A DNA stretch of 64,000 bases from Phocaeicola_A sp045647865 (GTDB taxonomy: Bacteria; Bacteroidota; Bacteroidia; Bacteroidales; Bacteroidaceae): positions 62,001 through 126,000 of the forward strand of contig JAZRMW010000063.1 of the NCBI GenBank assembly GCA_045647865.1, written 5' to 3'. The position numbers were made by a program, and so were the translations under genes. Positions within the stretch are counted from its first letter, which is position 1. Each line of letters starts with the position of its first letter. The notes beneath the pieces were generated by a model. That model saw nothing but the letters and a program-made list of their open reading frames with translations, did no database searches and was not told the origin of the DNA. Shown in pieces: positions 56,601-64,000 of the stretch.

Positions 56601-58770
56601 TATCTATATTATATTTATCACCAGCCAATATCTCTGTTGGGGTAATATTTATTGATTTAACTGTCATATCCGGCAACGTCTGATCAGTCACCATTACCCA
56701 ACAGGTACTCTTTGTATAACCCGTTGCCACCACAGAGAAGACAACCGTACGGTCATCGGATGAAGTTGCATTAGCTTTCACCGAAACCGGGACCTTTACA
56801 GACGCCGCACCTGCCGGAATTGTTACTGTACGTTCATAACTCAGTCCCTCATCATAGTCACTGGTAATGGCTACTGTCAATGGTTCTGATGTATCAGTAT
56901 TTCGAGTTATAGTCAAAACGGTAGCCTCCTCAACTCCTTCCAACATCATTGATTTGGATGTTTCTATCTTCAAAGCCGGACCATCATCATCCAATACAGT
57001 CAAAGAACGTGAGACCACTCCCATTTCTGTACCAGAGGCCGAACAACTGCACGAAGAGATATAAACAGCAGCGGTCATTTGATAGGTGTGTTCTCCATCT
57101 ACCAAGGAATTATCTACAACTCCCATTGTAAATTCGGCCTCTGTCATACCTGCCTCTAACGTGATACTTTTGGTTGAATAATAAATACGATTATTCGAAT
57201 CATCGGACAGTCTGACCGTTATTTTATTGTCAGTATGACTCAATCGACGCAACGTGCCTATAACAGCAGTAGGACCAGCAGACTCACTGACGATTGATGG
57301 AGTCAATACCAAATCTATTTCAGGAAGGTCATTATCGTAAAGCAACACCAAGTCTTCCGCACTATTATGCTTAGCTGCCGATACAGTGAACGCTGCACTG
57401 ACAGTCACCTCCGGCTGTTCATCTTCGGTAGCCACTACATCAATTGTCACTTGCTTTTCTCCTGCTGGCATTATCACTTGGGGCGGATAGGTGAATCGTT
57501 TGGGATGGTCACAAACCAAATAAATGGTAGTAGGAACAGAGAAAGCCCGTTCATTCGTCACCACAAGTTGGAAAGTCTCTCCCTCATTAATCTCTGTTTG
57601 AGAAGCCTTAACAGTCAAAGTTGGAAACTCATTGTCTTCAATAACCAGTTTACCGGCCACCTCTTCATATCCATTTCCTGAAACAGAAACAGTCACAGCC
57701 GTATCATTGTCCAAAACTTCGTTGTCAATCAAGTTTACATAAAAATAAACTCCTGATTGTCCCTTGGAGATTGTTACTGAAGCGGGAACTTCCAAACGTT
57801 CATCTGCTGTTTTTGTGAGAGTGAAGGTCTCTTCATTAGTCCAACTGCCACTGCGTGACAATTTACAACGTACAGGTAATGAAGTGTTTTCGTCAATAGC
57901 CACTTGAGGTAGTTCCAAATTGAGGGTTTTCCTTAGATTTAAAGAACTTGTCCCTAACTGTGTATTATTTCCTTGAGAAGCAATACTTTCACCTGCATCA
58001 ATATCTGGAATTATACGAACTTGCAGACGTATATTCCCATCAAGGCCAAGCGACACAGGTAAAGCTACTTCTATTTGTCTGCTAATAATCCCATTCACAT
58101 CAAGAAATCCATCGTAATGAGTTGATGCTATCTGTTTACTACAAATACCATCTTCACCAATAAATGAAACCTGCTCACTCCATCCACCATTGGTGGGCAT
58201 CCCTCCTATGTTCTCGATTTGCCATGCGACAACAATGTTTTCTCCCGGATTCAAGACCTGTTTATTGCAAGTAATATTATTCACAATAAGATCAGGCAAT
58301 CTTGATATATATATTTTACCCACTTGGATTTCTGTAAGAACATTCTCTCCTGTTGATTTAGCTAATGTCACATTAGTTACGGTCAGAGAATGCTCACTAC
58401 CTTCTTCAAAAGAAGCAGGAAGAATAACAGGCAAATACATCACAATACCCGATTGTCCACGAAGCGGACGATTTTGAGGTGAATAAAGAAGCACACGGTA
58501 CACACCATTATCAAGTCTATTAACAGTGACAATGTGATCCTCACTACGATTCGATAGAACACCTACATTCCCTGCGGTAACACCATCCGGTAATGCAAAA
58601 TCAAATTGAATGCCAACGATTTCATCTGTATTTTCAATCTTTACAGGTAATTGGAATTCTCCAATCTGAGTCGTTACATCTGGCACTTGCAATATATTTT
58701 GTTGCAATGCCTTTACGCTCAAGCTGAACAAAGCGAACAATATAAAAAATAAATATCTTGTAGTTTTCAT
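50653..58770 (-). CDS. Giant multidomain secreted protein, 2705 residues
   Basis: Signal peptide (TTRYLFFILFALFSLSVKA), then a cohesin-like beta module (QLPVKIENTDEIVGIQFDFA, about residues 25-150), a CARDB domain (LPDLIVNNITCNKQVLNPGE), a run of Calx-beta modules (from about 290 to 745; YEEVAGKLVIEDNEFPTLTV is typical), a second CARDB domain (LPDMTVKSINIT), Ig-like and carboxypeptidase-regulatory-like modules, a helical cysteine-containing insert (about 1460-1690), bacterial-repeat modules (EEGGQVSPASGLYMYGD), two GWNW-containing units, a DDECRGMA domain shared with the 308-residue protein, and a C-terminal sorting tail ending QKKVIKK. A G8 tract lies in the coding strand near 55260. Likely adhesion or scaffold role; unproven. 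Confidence 0.85.
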   Translation of the reverse strand: MKTTRYLFFILFALFSLSVKALQQNILQVPDVTTQIGEFQLPVKIENTDEIVGIQFDFALPDGVTAGNVGVLSNRSEDHIVTVNRLDNGVYRVLLYSPQNRPLRGQSGIVMYLPVILPASFEEGSEHSLTVTNVTLAKSTGENVLTEIQVGKIYISRLPDLIVNNITCNKQVLNPGENIVVAWQIENIGGMPTNGGWSEQVSFIGEDGICSKQIASTHYDGFLDVNGIISRQIEVALPVSLGLDGNIRLQVRIIPDIDAGESIASQGNNTQLGTSSLNLRKTLNLELPQVAIDENTSLPVRCKLSRSGSWTNEETFTLTKTADERLEVPASVTISKGQSGVYFYVNLIDNEVLDNDTAVTVSVSGNGYEEVAGKLVIEDNEFPTLTVKASQTEINEGETFQLVVTNERAFSVPTTIYLVCDHPKRFTYPPQVIMPAGEKQVTIDVVATEDEQPEVTVSAAFTVSAAKHNSAEDLVLLYDNDLPEIDLVLTPSIVSESAGPTAVIGTLRRLSHTDNKITVRLSDDSNNRIYYSTKSITLEAGMTEAEFTMGVVDNSLVDGEHTYQMTAAVYISSCSCSASGTEMGVVSRSLTVLDDDGPALKIETSKSMMLEGVEEATVLTITRNTDTSEPLTVAITSDYDEGLSYERTVTIPAGAASVKVPVSVKANATSSDDRTVVFSVVATGYTKSTCWVMVTDQTLPDMTVKSINITPTEILAGDKYNIDITFANIGVKEIPARSTYTVSVNGEILTLTIAEPIPSMEEKKVSLDFVAPSVPGNYYIGIECNKGRDFDEILEFNNTFGIPFVVNPAYTYTVETDRTNYQMGDVVKISGKVTALKGGNSGIEVEPYIVCYGSRQALLATTDINGNFETEYTLPSGMCGDFTIGVCAPGEEMKDGTATIHVYGMTRTSASYIKSYLTVGTPYVVNVPIKNLSSLPLHNIKATVTDNGGHYQVTTKDITLLEGNSEALVELTLLSEKPSTSNTWERVGINLSSEEGATMNFVLYNFANTQQAKLVVDKEIIRTNITNKKTTNIPVVLTNSGLGETGRITVTVPENQNFFSLTTPTEIPSLSTGDSAVVELCFNPEGLDVNVIQKGNIAINCENADGQIVSYSLKVVGEEHGNLLVRVQDESTIYGTADGQYPYVEGAYVVLKDYNTGKTLYTDTTTVEGGVLFEQIPEGYYTLYVSASKHSSYMQHVLVSPGETTEHVATISYQAISIRWNVEETTVEDKYEIVSEFVYESQVPVPVVELITPDTLDLYDVELGGQLLYHVTVVNRGLITANNVCVELPVREGFLFTPLDEYAGFDLAPQEGRSIPVLVTLDTQSVSVISTFARAKASKGKCHSETYANWQWVCKGDRTAWIGKVGYFLMRACDPDESENTPQNPTPKNEEPTRPEYTDGPEAKEPQLRYVKRPVSQVDLMAINEVLSTAFCSMACLIPDLPKLRPPFNKILKELMKELDIPKPNSRFKCIIQELKNHGNRFSRTSNWGKSQDLRDYYLDRLQLLIEYETIIDLYYNELTNAPKMLDDEETVNLLIPNLDTILDGITQMHDDGTLYSTDINSIYATYIQDMPQQMPDWYDFSLRSFIERQINTFRIYDKMDVLDTNYCDTNLLEKYRSEINRYEQNIKELGYVDCLDMIQIMNEDAEAINGNSENVCASVKLQFKQEMVFTRQAFRGTLVIENSTSEKLTDISPFINATNEDGILATGHEMQINLESVEGLVETTDGVYSLDGNQTGTFTFLFIPTKFAAPNNDVTYKFGGSLTFNDGNGLKQHTLYPVALLVKSSPDLDLNYFMQRDIFGDDALTGDVVEPMIPAEFSLLINNKGYGTATDVRMTTHQPEIIDNEKGLLIDFELLSSQLNGSEHTLALGGNVATEFGTIPAQSTAYAQWWLQSTLLGHFTKYDIEATHVSSYGNEDLSLLDKVTIHELVHSLKVSGADGTNLVGFLVNDITDAEDMPDMLYLSDATIESVAVTKAASMTMNSDTEYVLEVTPAMVGWNYGSVIDPTAGRQGLVSIVRVSDGEEINLRNFWQTDRTLRDGRDPLYENRLHFADKMGTTAEQYLLTFEPRPAVELQVESFSGVPKNTEVLHKPLQSLTVRFNKAIVDTTFTTDDLALNCQGKALDASQIVITAIDEKNFNLDVSALTALANGYYVLTVQAAHIQDQEGFAGRVGETTSWIQYVDGKVSLKVLASPEEGGQVSPASGLYMYGDTLTLSAIPADGYEFLSWSYGNDVLSTTPTCDYVPNADATVVASFVPKHYNVTLEYDAVGGMVTSSATGIYQHGDVLEFVASPMNWYNFDGWKINGKLVGYEKELTVTVTEPMLVEALFSEIVNVTLDYTLSAGWNWFSVNVADKALKDVPVLLAPVGSASVILLGQTEELVNDPVYGWLGTLDELSPRQAYKLQVSESINLSLMGLPLGLDGNTITLENGWNWVGYLPQVEMSVNDALRNVVATTNDVVKGQDAFAMYDGTSWIGSLETMKPGAGYLFYTQGMKSFNYPSRPALTFNVRPLEAQLRGIDIPDFWEYDEHRYADNMGIVAQLCDNGVNGEFLIAAFVDDECRGMAIEDNGYQFITVHGNVVGQPVCFKALDKLSGQIYDLNETTLFQNGTLGNFKTPLYLSLGATNIGSIENGLYLTTTDNQIRFFGNVKKIRQVRVTDVNGIVQKHTDGIPVGNKVDISELAVGVYVVTVNTDSGIMQKKVIKK

Positions 58771-58783
58771 ATATGCTTATTTC

Positions 58784-61700
58784 TTATCTTTTTATTATTT
58801 TGCGACCATTTTGTATATATATCCCTTTTGATACATGTCCTTCTATTTTGCGTCCTTGCAAATCATATATTGCAGAATGAATAGTATTTTCAATGGTAAC
58901 ATTCTGGACATTAGAGGGAGAGCAATCTACTTGCACAGATATTTCATTCGCCTCATTATCAGAGAGTATTAAATTCTTTATTAAAGAAGGAGTATTTTTC
59001 AATGTTGCAACAAGATTTTCTCCAATAGGAATAACAGCACCAGACATCGAATAACCAATGACTCTGACCCCATTCAAATTCTCTTTGATTACACAAGTAA
59101 AACCAGCCAAATCCAGTACAGATTGAATATCTACTGATTTCACTCCAACCATTGTAACATCAAATGCAGCGACAGGTTTTTCTGTATTCAATAAAAGTTT
59201 ACCATTCTCTACTGACAATATCGCCTCACAACATTCTTCTGTTATTTGAGAATCTGTCCAAGCCCTTGTTACAGGTTCTGAATTTGCATATTGAATATCT
59301 AACAATAAATCGACAAGACGGATAATATCTTGAATATTTATCTGTTTATCAACCCATAAATCAGAAGCTGTAAAATTATACGGACGCTGTTTATACTGTT
59401 CCATAACATAATTGATTGTTGCCTGCAAATCAAGAATATCTATACTGCCATCGAAATTTGCATCTCCTTCATCAAATTCCAGTTTCAAAGACAATGTCGT
59501 ACCTTCAGGCGAACCGTAAACATTCAAAACAGAGACTGCAAGCGTATCACCACTTGCTCCTTTATACGCATTCTGTTCTGTAATATAAGGTATAGTAATT
59601 TGTCCATTCTGAGACGACAGAACAAAACCCCAATCATCTTCTGTAGAGCAATACAAATTCACTGGAGATGTATATGCCTGTTGATTGTGATTATACAATA
59701 AGATGGTCGGTATTTTAGTTGCCAGAGTTTCCACATTCATATCTTTCAGATGAACCTCAATGATTCTTCCTATCTTTTGAGAACCCAAATCAAGCATTAA
59801 CACTTTTGAAGAAATCATAGGATAAACATCTTCAATTCTATTATCAGATGCATCCAATGACTCCAGACTTGGAAATGCCTGAGCAAAAATTCCAATATTA
59901 CCAGAGAATTGATTACCGGAAATATTTATATCTGTAACACTTTGCATATAATCAGGATATTGCATCGCAAATATCGTGACATTCTCAATATTCCCACTGA
60001 AGGAATTATCTGAAAGATCTAAATTCTGCAATTGAGGTAAAGAAAGAATTTCTACAGGAAATTCCCCTGACAAATTACTGTTTCTCAGATTGATTCCACA
60101 AACATGTCCTTCTTTAATCGTCAATCCTTGCAATGCGGATGCACACTTTATTCCTTGAGAAAGGTCCCAAGATTTCGACCATCCTCTCTGTACTAACGAA
60201 GCATGTATTCCCTGTAACAAAGCCCATTCAGTCTCATCAAACTGATAGATGCAGAACGAACCGACTTGTGTTAAAGCCTTTCCATAGTACAAAGGCCCAT
60301 CTGCTATTTCAAGATGAATTGTATAATTACCCGGAATGCTTGGCTTTTCCGTGCTACTTTCAAGAGTCTCTTCAGAAAAATAAAACAATGTTGCTTCACC
60401 GACACCTTCAGCCACTTGAATTGATGCTCCATGAGACAATTCATCGTATGTTATATCCGTTTGTGGTAATTCCAGCCAATATAAGTTATCTACCAATGGA
60501 GCTTTGTCTATATTAAATACAGATGACAATATTCCCGTATAATTACCTTTGCCGACAATGGACAATGTGGCTTCTCCTGGCAAAATATTGTCAGTAAGAA
60601 CAAGAACATAATCAATATCAATTTTTAATGTATCGTTGACAGGATCAGTAAAAGACCATTCAGGAATCTGAGAGTTGCCATTATATACAAAATTGTTATC
60701 TGCAATTATCACTTTACCTTCTAATGTAGCAGGATTGATGGTGAAATTATAAGCTCTTCGTCCTATAGTATAAGGGAATACACCTTCTACGTCAAACGAT
60801 GCAACACCGGCATTTACATTATTGTGATAATTCTTGGCGATGTATTGTTCAGGCTCTATATCACATACCAGTTCTGTTTGATATAAAGAATCTCCCGTAT
60901 ATACTTTATCTTCTATACCAGAAACCGGATAATAGCTTACATCTAAGTATTCTATTGGAGGTAACATAGTGGTATTGCCAACAAGGTCACGAGTACGGAA
61001 ACGTATAATGTGTTTTTCTTTATTTGGAGTGAAGGTTGCCACCAAAGTATCTCTGAAAGTATCACCGGACTCTAATGTATCAGTCAATGCAATCCATTCC
61101 TCACTATCTTCAACCGCATAATCAATGACTCCACTTATTCCTGCAGGACTTTCATACAAACCATCAAGTGTCAAACAATGAGGACGCGACAAATCGTTCC
61201 AACCGTCCGGGTCATCAGGGGTTACTTCAAATGAAGAGTTTGGTTCCAGTTTTACGTCACCCACACCTATCAACCAAGAGAATATCATTGTAGAACCTGC
61301 GGCTATAGTCCGATTCTTCCAACACCATCCCATTCCGCTGTCGTAAGAACTATTGTCCTGCATCCAATTATCACCAGAAGAATAATTGCCAACCATTTGA
61401 TAGGGATCCCAATTTAAATAATAACTTCCAAACCAGAAATCACTTACACTTGCGACTCCCGAAAGTCCGGCCCCGAATAATACGCATAATTGAGCCCCAT
61501 TACCATCCATCAAGGTCAGTCCATACGTATTCCCGAAAGTGTCAGTTCTTCGTGAAATAGGAGCCCAATCATTATTCCCGATCATTACATCCGCATGAAC
61601 GCCTAATGATACGTTGACATCTACCTCATTCGTATTTGTCAGTGCATAACAAACTCGAGCCAAACCGCCTTGTTCTTCTACTGAGGCATTAAAAGTTACT

Positions 61701-62062
61701 CCACCAGTTGTCGTTCCATTCCAACAATCAACAGAAATGGCTGAGTTATTCCCAACTTGCATTGCTACCTTATAACCACCATTGGCATAAGTAGAACCAT
61801 AATAACGAGAATCAAACAATCCTATAATGTCTATACTTGATGAGGATTGTCTGTGATACAGCAAAGTACTACCGACTTGCCCATATCCACTAGGCAAAGA
61901 ATAATCAATACTCCTTGATCCTGACAAAGGTACTTTCTTCTTTAATGTGTCCTGTGCCGTAACATCTCCAACGAAAATGCAACACAATAAGAACGACAAA
62001 CAAAGCAATCTGTCTTGCCACCCTCTTCGTTTAAATTTGTACTTTTTTTCCATCTTATGCAT
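58784..62062 (-). CDS. Secreted protein with MBG, leucine-rich and dockerin-like modules
   Basis: 1092 residues; ATG 62062 or 62053. Signal segment (LLCLSFLLCCIFVGDVTA), a large N-terminal beta domain (about 35-290; GVHADVMIGNNDWAPIS), Ig-like part, MBG/YDG-type modules (FTINPATLEGKVIIADNNFV), leucine-rich repeats (LQNLDLSDNSFSGNI, LESLDASDNRIEDV), a dockerin-like pair of Ca-loop repeats (GDANFDGSIDILDLQATINY and DLWVDKQINIQDIIRLVDLL), a cohesin-like beta module after it (VAAFDVTMVGVKSVD), and a tail IYDLQGRKIEGHVSKGIYIQ ending KIIKR. First gene of the operon with the giant and InlB-repeat genes, 13 bp apart. Confidence 0.82.
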   Translation of the reverse strand: MHKMEKKYKFKRRGWQDRLLCLSFLLCCIFVGDVTAQDTLKKKVPLSGSRSIDYSLPSGYGQVGSTLLYHRQSSSSIDIIGLFDSRYYGSTYANGGYKVAMQVGNNSAISVDCWNGTTTGGVTFNASVEEQGGLARVCYALTNTNEVDVNVSLGVHADVMIGNNDWAPISRRTDTFGNTYGLTLMDGNGAQLCVLFGAGLSGVASVSDFWFGSYYLNWDPYQMVGNYSSGDNWMQDNSSYDSGMGWCWKNRTIAAGSTMIFSWLIGVGDVKLEPNSSFEVTPDDPDGWNDLSRPHCLTLDGLYESPAGISGVIDYAVEDSEEWIALTDTLESGDTFRDTLVATFTPNKEKHIIRFRTRDLVGNTTMLPPIEYLDVSYYPVSGIEDKVYTGDSLYQTELVCDIEPEQYIAKNYHNNVNAGVASFDVEGVFPYTIGRRAYNFTINPATLEGKVIIADNNFVYNGNSQIPEWSFTDPVNDTLKIDIDYVLVLTDNILPGEATLSIVGKGNYTGILSSVFNIDKAPLVDNLYWLELPQTDITYDELSHGASIQVAEGVGEATLFYFSEETLESSTEKPSIPGNYTIHLEIADGPLYYGKALTQVGSFCIYQFDETEWALLQGIHASLVQRGWSKSWDLSQGIKCASALQGLTIKEGHVCGINLRNSNLSGEFPVEILSLPQLQNLDLSDNSFSGNIENVTIFAMQYPDYMQSVTDINISGNQFSGNIGIFAQAFPSLESLDASDNRIEDVYPMISSKVLMLDLGSQKIGRIIEVHLKDMNVETLATKIPTILLYNHNQQAYTSPVNLYCSTEDDWGFVLSSQNGQITIPYITEQNAYKGASGDTLAVSVLNVYGSPEGTTLSLKLEFDEGDANFDGSIDILDLQATINYVMEQYKQRPYNFTASDLWVDKQINIQDIIRLVDLLLDIQYANSEPVTRAWTDSQITEECCEAILSVENGKLLLNTEKPVAAFDVTMVGVKSVDIQSVLDLAGFTCVIKENLNGVRVIGYSMSGAVIPIGENLVATLKNTPSLIKNLILSDNEANEISVQVDCSPSNVQNVTIENTIHSAIYDLQGRKIEGHVSKGIYIQNGRKIIKR

Positions 62063-62130
62063 TGTTACTTTAATATATTCTCTTTATTCCGTATTTCTCA
62101 CCCTCACATTAATCAAACCCTATATATTGT

Positions 62131-62325
62131 AACGTGAGTTCGATATAAGGAACAAGAGTTTAGTAGTTTGAAAAGTATGCTCAAGTTCCATCAATTTCTA
62201 TCAAATGTCCGAAGATATTCTATCAACAGACAAGTTCAAATCTATCAGTTAATGGATGAAGTTCTATCAACTGATAGATTTTTGTAGAGCACATGATAAA
62301 TCTACTCTTATATAGAACTCACGTT
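62131..62325. mobile_element. 195-bp MITE with inverted ends and 5-bp target duplication
   Basis: AACGTGAGTTCGATATAA (62131-62148) is repeated inverted at 62308-62325 with one mismatch. ATTGT flanks both ends directly (62126-62130 and 62326-62330), as expected of a 5-bp target duplication. No ORF of its own. The interior holds the 22-bp array described separately. The same end sequence (17 of 18 bases) occurs at 5826-5843. It separates structured RNA copy C from the operon it precedes. Confidence 0.75.
62187..62278. repeat. 22-bp-period array inside the MITE
   Basis: TCTATCA recurs at 62197, 62219, 62241 and 62263, exactly 22 bp apart; the last copy is half of a palindrome (TCTATCAACTGATAGA). 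Sequences between the cores differ. Confidence 0.8.
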
Positions 62326-62334
62326 ATTGTAATA

Positions 62335-62590
62335 AAAAAGACATGGGAATCTGTGCTCATTGCTCGTCCCACATATTTAGGCTTCTCGCATTGCCTTACC
62401 CGTCAAAACGAGCAACGCGAAAGCCCCACGCCAAATGTATACACAACACCATATACCTCATCCGAAACAGGCAAGTGTGCATCAGCATCAATACATACAA
62501 AGGGCATTCACTGTTACTTTGTTTTAACGAGTAGTATTTGGTGAAAATTCCGATATATCAAACCCAAAGCGTCAAGTATAAGCCTTCTCC
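62335..62590 (-). ncRNA. Structured RNA family, copy C, upstream of the giant surface operon
   Basis: Reads leftward. Shares with copy B the blocks TATACAT..GGCGTGGGGCT, TTGCTCGTT, GGCAATGCGA and GGGACG(G/A)GCAATG, and the same helix order. P2 is CTCGTTAAAAC (minus strand of about 62522-62532) with GTTTTGACGGG; the 3' helix pairs CGTTGCTCGT with ACGAGCAATG; GCGTGGG pairs with CCCATG-type sequence, followed by CTTTTTT. Where copy B has a T-G pair in the 3' helix, copy C has T-A. Starts downstream of the TAnnTTTG box at 62649-62656. The ORFs annotated across it on the plus strand are not taken as genes. Confidence 0.65.
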
Positions 62591-62648
62591 ACAATGTAAC
62601 ATCTTCACTGATAGTTCCCCGACGGAGATTGTCTTTGTAAGGACGGAA

Positions 62649-62656
62649 CAAAGATA
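62649..62656 (-). promoter_or_regulatory. TAnnTTTG box upstream of RNA copy C and the surface operon
   Basis: Minus-strand TATCTTTG. A transcript from here would cross RNA copy C and the MITE, giving a leader of about 580 nt before the 1092-residue protein. No -33 match at 19-21 bp. Confidence 0.5.
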
Positions 62657-62799
62657 GGGAATAATTATGAATTACCAATCATTAATTATAAACATTCTTT
62701 CATAAGTGGACAAATACCACACTTTTAACTATCGTTAACCAACCTTTTACTTAATCATATATTAAGTTTACGGGGAAATAATATCTAGAATAAAAGAAT

Positions 62800-62832
62800 A
62801 GGGGAGTGTGTCAAAACATGACACACTCCCCT
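62800..62832 (-). terminator. Terminator of guaB
   Basis: AGGGGAGTGTGTCA pairs perfectly with TGACACACTCCCCT around a 5-nt loop; on the minus strand it is followed by ATTCTTTT. Lies 24 bp after the guaB stop. Confidence 0.85.
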
Positions 62833-62855
62833 GTTTCTATAAATTATAAAAAATA

Positions 62856-64000
62856 TTAATTGTTCGGACGGCTATAGTTAGGAGCCTCGCTAGTGATAGC
62901 CACATCGTGCGGATGGCTTTCCATAACACCGGCATTGGTGATGCGAGTAAACTTCGCATTGTGTAACTGCTGGATATTGGCAGCACCGCAATAACCCATA
63001 CCTGAACGAAGACCACCAACGAGCTGATAGATTACCTCGTACAAAGTACCTTTGTAAGGAACACGAGCAGCAATACCTTCGGGAACGAGTTTCTTCACCT
63101 CTGTCACACCACCTTGGAAATAGCGGTCTGCAGAACCGTGTTCCATGGCTTCGAGTGAACCCATTCCACGGTATGACTTAAACTTACGTCCGTTGAAAAT
63201 GATTGTATCACCAGGAGCCTCTTCTGTACCGGCAACGAGCGAGCCAATCATTACACTGTAACCTCCGGCGGCAAGTGCCTTCACTACATCACCAGAGTAA
63301 CGGAGTCCACCATCAGCAATGAGGGGCACACCAGTACCTTCCAAAGCCTTGGCAACATCATACACTGCAGACAATTGGGGAACACCCACACCGGCCACAA
63401 CACGAGTCGTACAGATAGAACCCGGACCGATACCTACCTTTACGGCATCTGCACCGGCTTCAACCAACATCTTGGCAGCTTCACCCGTAGCAATGTTACC
63501 TACAACGATGTCAATGCCAGGGAAACGTTTCTTAGCTTCTTTCAATTTATCGATAACACCCTTTGAATGTCCGTGAGCAGTATCAATAACGATAGCATCA
63601 GCACCGGCATCCACCAAGGCTTGCATACGATCAAAGGTATCAGCCGTAACACCTACACCGGCAGCAACACGAAGACGGCCCTTGCTATCCTTGCAAGCCA
63701 TAGGTTTATCTTTTGCCTTGGTAATATCTTTATAAGTGATAAGTCCCACCAATTTACCATCAGCATCTACTACAGGAAGCTTTTCAATCTTGTTCTCTTG
63801 CAGTATCTGTGAAGCAGTTTCCATATCGGTTCCAGGATGGGTGGTAATAATGTTTTCACCAGTCATCACTTCGTCGATATGTTTGTCCATATCGCGTTCA
63901 AAACGAAGGTCACGATTGGTAACAATACCCACCAGATGTTTTTCGTCATCAACCACAGGAATACCTCCGATATGGTATTCTGCCATAAGGGCAAGAGCGT
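62856..64000 (-). CDS. guaB: IMP dehydrogenase, 5' partial
   Basis: Oxidises IMP to XMP with NAD, the committed step of guanine nucleotide synthesis. The frame is open to the window edge (codons before Met at 63986 read ALAL), so the start lies outside. Visible parts are the two CBS motifs (AEYHIGGIPVVDDEKHLVG and KIEKLPVVDADGKLVGL) and the catalytic barrel with the active-site Cys in VGIGPGSICTTRVVAGVG, GGLRYSGDVVKALAAG and the YRGMGSLEAM flap. Ends with the HPHDVAITSEAPNY tail common in Bacteroidota. Confidence 0.98.
   Translation of the reverse strand, partial: ALALMAEYHIGGIPVVDDEKHLVGIVTNRDLRFERDMDKHIDEVMTGENIITTHPGTDMETASQILQENKIEKLPVVDADGKLVGLITYKDITKAKDKPMACKDSKGRLRVAAGVGVTADTFDRMQALVDAGADAIVIDTAHGHSKGVIDKLKEAKKRFPGIDIVVGNIATGEAAKMLVEAGADAVKVGIGPGSICTTRVVAGVGVPQLSAVYDVAKALEGTGVPLIADGGLRYSGDVVKALAAGGYSVMIGSLVAGTEEAPGDTIIFNGRKFKSYRGMGSLEAMEHGSADRYFQGGVTEVKKLVPEGIAARVPYKGTLYEVIYQLVGGLRSGMGYCGAANIQQLHNAKFTRITNAGVMESHPHDVAITSEAPNYSRPNN

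Noticed and set aside
62293..62544. ORFs across structured RNA copy C, and the opposite-strand ORF across copy B (20585-20767)
   Set aside because: They read across RNA helices conserved by paired changes, on the strand opposite to the T-tract; better explained as chance ORFs.

Overview
The window is Bacteroidota chromosome, most likely order Bacteroidales (Bacteroides/Phocaeicola/Prevotella relatives). The reasons are recurrent TAnnTTTG-type -7 elements upstream of genes, a TamB/TamL (lipoprotein BamA-like) pair, meso-diaminopimelate dehydrogenase, giant secreted proteins with GxYxV...K(K/R)-type C-terminal tails, and FISUMP-like and InlB-like repeat proteins. The species cannot be fixed from the sequence alone.

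Layout. 1-5.8 kb: slyD (5' end outside the window), aroC, an initiator tRNA, a TetR regulator with fabG, an RluA-type pseudouridine synthase and a secreted pectin methylesterase. 5.8-7.0 kb: mobile-element debris and an MNT-HEPN cassette whose HEPN toxin gene is broken. 7.3-10.1 kb: two secreted proteins behind a structured RNA. 10.7-19.4 kb: M16 peptidase, cyclophilin, and TamB plus TamL. 19.6-20.4 kb: an XRE regulator and a decayed AlbA/AAA_4-type gene. 20.5-30.4 kb: a clearly AT-rich island carrying a compact operon of lipoprotein, vWA protein, membrane lipoprotein, tubulin-like GTPase and papain-like protease with membrane hairpin, then a glycosidase-like pseudogene and a small membrane protein. 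30.9-49.6 kb: ordinary housekeeping genes (DUF3109, gpmI, ddh, nitroreductase, radC, DUF2461, two paralogous FtsX-type permeases, recG, ispD, DJ-1, tonB-exbD-exbB, pdxJ, nadK). 49.7-62.1 kb: three tandem genes for secreted multidomain proteins, one of 2705 residues, with cohesin-like and dockerin-like modules. 62.1-64 kb: a MITE, another structured RNA, and guaB (5' end outside the window).

Three things stand out. (1) The island operon joins a tubulin-superfamily protein to a vWA protein and a membrane-anchored papain-like protease; the combination suggests a membrane-associated filament or stress/defence machine, but its role is unknown. (2) Three copies of one structured RNA family (10.1-10.3, 20.5-20.8 and 62.3-62.6 kb) lie upstream of, and in the same direction as, accessory operons. 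Their helices are kept by compensatory changes and each ends in a T-tract. (3) At least six intergenic regions hold short repeat arrays whose unit sequence differs from place to place. In five of them the units recur at 21-23 bp, two helical turns of DNA; one array lies inside a MITE that has inverted ends and a 5-bp target duplication.
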